NCBI GenBank assembly: GCA_016189845.1
Contig: JACPRT010000172.1
Location: forward strand, 1-6,475
Direction: 5' to 3'
DNA from: Chloroflexota bacterium
GTDB lineage: Bacteria; Chloroflexota; Dehalococcoidia; Lucifugimonadales; Lucifugimonadaceae
Length of the DNA stretch: 6,475 nt
Shown here: one piece after another, positions 5,846-6,475 of the stretch
How positions within the stretch are numbered: the first letter of the stretch is position 1
How the letters are laid out: every line of letters starts with the position of its first letter
Notes under the pieces: model-generated
The model's input: only the letters and a program-made list of their open reading frames with translations
What the model was told of the DNA's origin: nothing
The model's database searches: none
Program-made: the position numbers and the translations under genes

Positions 5846-6454
5846 CTACTTCTCTACCACCCAGACGACGGCGTTGGTGCGGTCGCCGCCCCAGCGCGAG
5901 CCATATTCGTACTTGCCAGGCTTGGTGAACGTGAAGCTGAATTTGGTTACTTCTTTCGAGCCAAACGGCCAAGCCAGGTTGCCAGACTGGAACTGTTCAG
6001 GCGCGTTGGGATCGGTGACGACGACGTTGTGAGCGAATTTATCGGTGTTGAGCCAGGTGACCGTCGTTCCCACGGTGACCTTCAAGACGTTCGGATCCAT
6101 CCCGCCGGCGTTTCCGATATTCACCTCTGCGCTTCCTGAAACGGGGTCCCCCGGCGGCAGTTCTGCGACCGCCGTGGCGGTCGGTATCCCGATCCCGGCG
6201 GCTTCGGCCTGAGCGGTCGCCGTTGCGCCGGCCGAGAAGGTCGCACGTATCTGGCCTGACAGGCTGCTGAGGTCGATTCCTCCGGCGGCTTCGATAGTCT
6301 CCTGAGCGACGCGCGTGGCCGAGTCCGCGGTGGCTCGCGTCTCGGCGAACTGCGTCCGCACGATATCGATGCTTGACTCGGCGCAGGCCATCGCTGCGAC
6401 GGCAATCGCGAATGACCCTCCAAATATCAGGGCCACGATCACGGTCAGGCGCAT
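5846..6454 (-). CDS. Cupredoxin-like lipoprotein lacking most type-1 copper ligands
   Basis: The 202-residue product begins with a lipoprotein signal (MRLTVIVALIFGGSFAIAVA, then AMAC, anchor C24), like the AIAC box of the binding protein in this window. Residues 25-56 look helical and charged (IVRTQFAETRATADSATRV); 57-105 is a Gly/Ala/Thr-rich linker. From about 107 comes a small beta domain of cupredoxin/plastocyanin type: VLKVTVGTTVTWLNTDKFAH (123-142), NVVVTD, then FSFTFTKPGKYEYGSRW (172-188) and VVWVVEK at the end. H142 matches the first copper histidine. In the second ligand loop the usual C-x-x-H is G185-S-R-W188, and C24 is the only cysteine in the protein, so a blue-copper electron-transfer role is unlikely. 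The ATG at 6454 has AGGAG 6 nt upstream (6461-6465); a TTG at 6472 would lie upstream of that site. It converges on the permease gene. It could be a structural or non-copper binding protein on the cell surface; the partner is unknown. Confidence 0.85.
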   Translation of the reverse strand: MRLTVIVALIFGGSFAIAVAAMACAESSIDIVRTQFAETRATADSATRVAQETIEAAGGIDLSSLSGQIRATFSAGATATAQAEAAGIGIPTATAVAELPPGDPVSGSAEVNIGNAGGMDPNVLKVTVGTTVTWLNTDKFAHNVVVTDPNAPEQFQSGNLAWPFGSKEVTKFSFTFTKPGKYEYGSRWGGDRTNAVVWVVEK

Positions 6455-6475
6455 CGTTATCTCCTGTGTCAACCG

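Noticed and set aside
6467..6472. TTGACA on the minus strand, as a -35 box, and its TTG as an upstream start of the cupredoxin gene
   Set aside because: As a promoter its -10 would fall inside the coding region, past the ribosome site and start at 6454. As a start codon it would lie upstream of the AGGAG that serves ATG 6454.

Overview
The window looks like GC-rich bacterial chromosome, most likely Chloroflexota (perhaps a SAR202-like or related marine lineage). The reasons are the family-5 solute-binding lipoprotein with a long Thr/Ala/Pro-rich linker behind its lipid-anchor cysteine, the AIAC/AMAC-type lipoboxes, and a TTGACA / TANNNT promoter style. The lineage is an inference from style, not a phylogenetic result. 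No mobile element, CRISPR array, tRNA or rRNA was seen.

Left part (about 1-1213, minus strand): a thiamine-biosynthesis transcription unit read leftwards. A promoter (1187-1213) is followed by a TPP riboswitch (about 1077-1178), then thiG (260-1069), then the N-terminal part of thiE, which runs off the left edge. The riboswitch ends in the Shine-Dalgarno sequence of thiG, so thiamine pyrophosphate probably represses translation of thiazole synthase and of the downstream thiamine-phosphate synthase. A three-copy 15-bp tandem repeat lies between thiG and the conserved part of thiE and makes the thiE start ambiguous.

Middle (1214-1647): non-coding. It holds a good forward promoter (1411-1440) and a roughly 200-nt leader with four consecutive inverted repeats ahead of the transporter genes.

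Right-centre (1648-5841, plus strand): a peptide/nickel-type (Opp/Dpp) ABC importer lacking its ATPases: lipoprotein solute-binding protein (1648-3729), a 14-bp perfect hairpin (3771-3805), a DppB-type permease (3946-4896) and a DppC-type permease (4924-5841). The binding protein captures the substrate outside the membrane and passes it to the two-permease channel. The nucleotide-binding subunits must be encoded elsewhere. The hairpin after the binding-protein gene would favour more binding protein than permease.

Right edge (5846-6454, minus strand): a small lipoprotein with a C-terminal cupredoxin-like domain, convergent with the permease gene and only 4 bp from it. It keeps one histidine of a type-1 copper site but has no cysteine other than the lipidated one, so it probably does not hold a blue-copper centre.

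No convincing wholly new system is visible. The best leads are the structured leader of the transporter operon, the possible alternative pairing at the TPP riboswitch, the ligand-poor cupredoxin lipoprotein and the repeat at the thiG-thiE junction.
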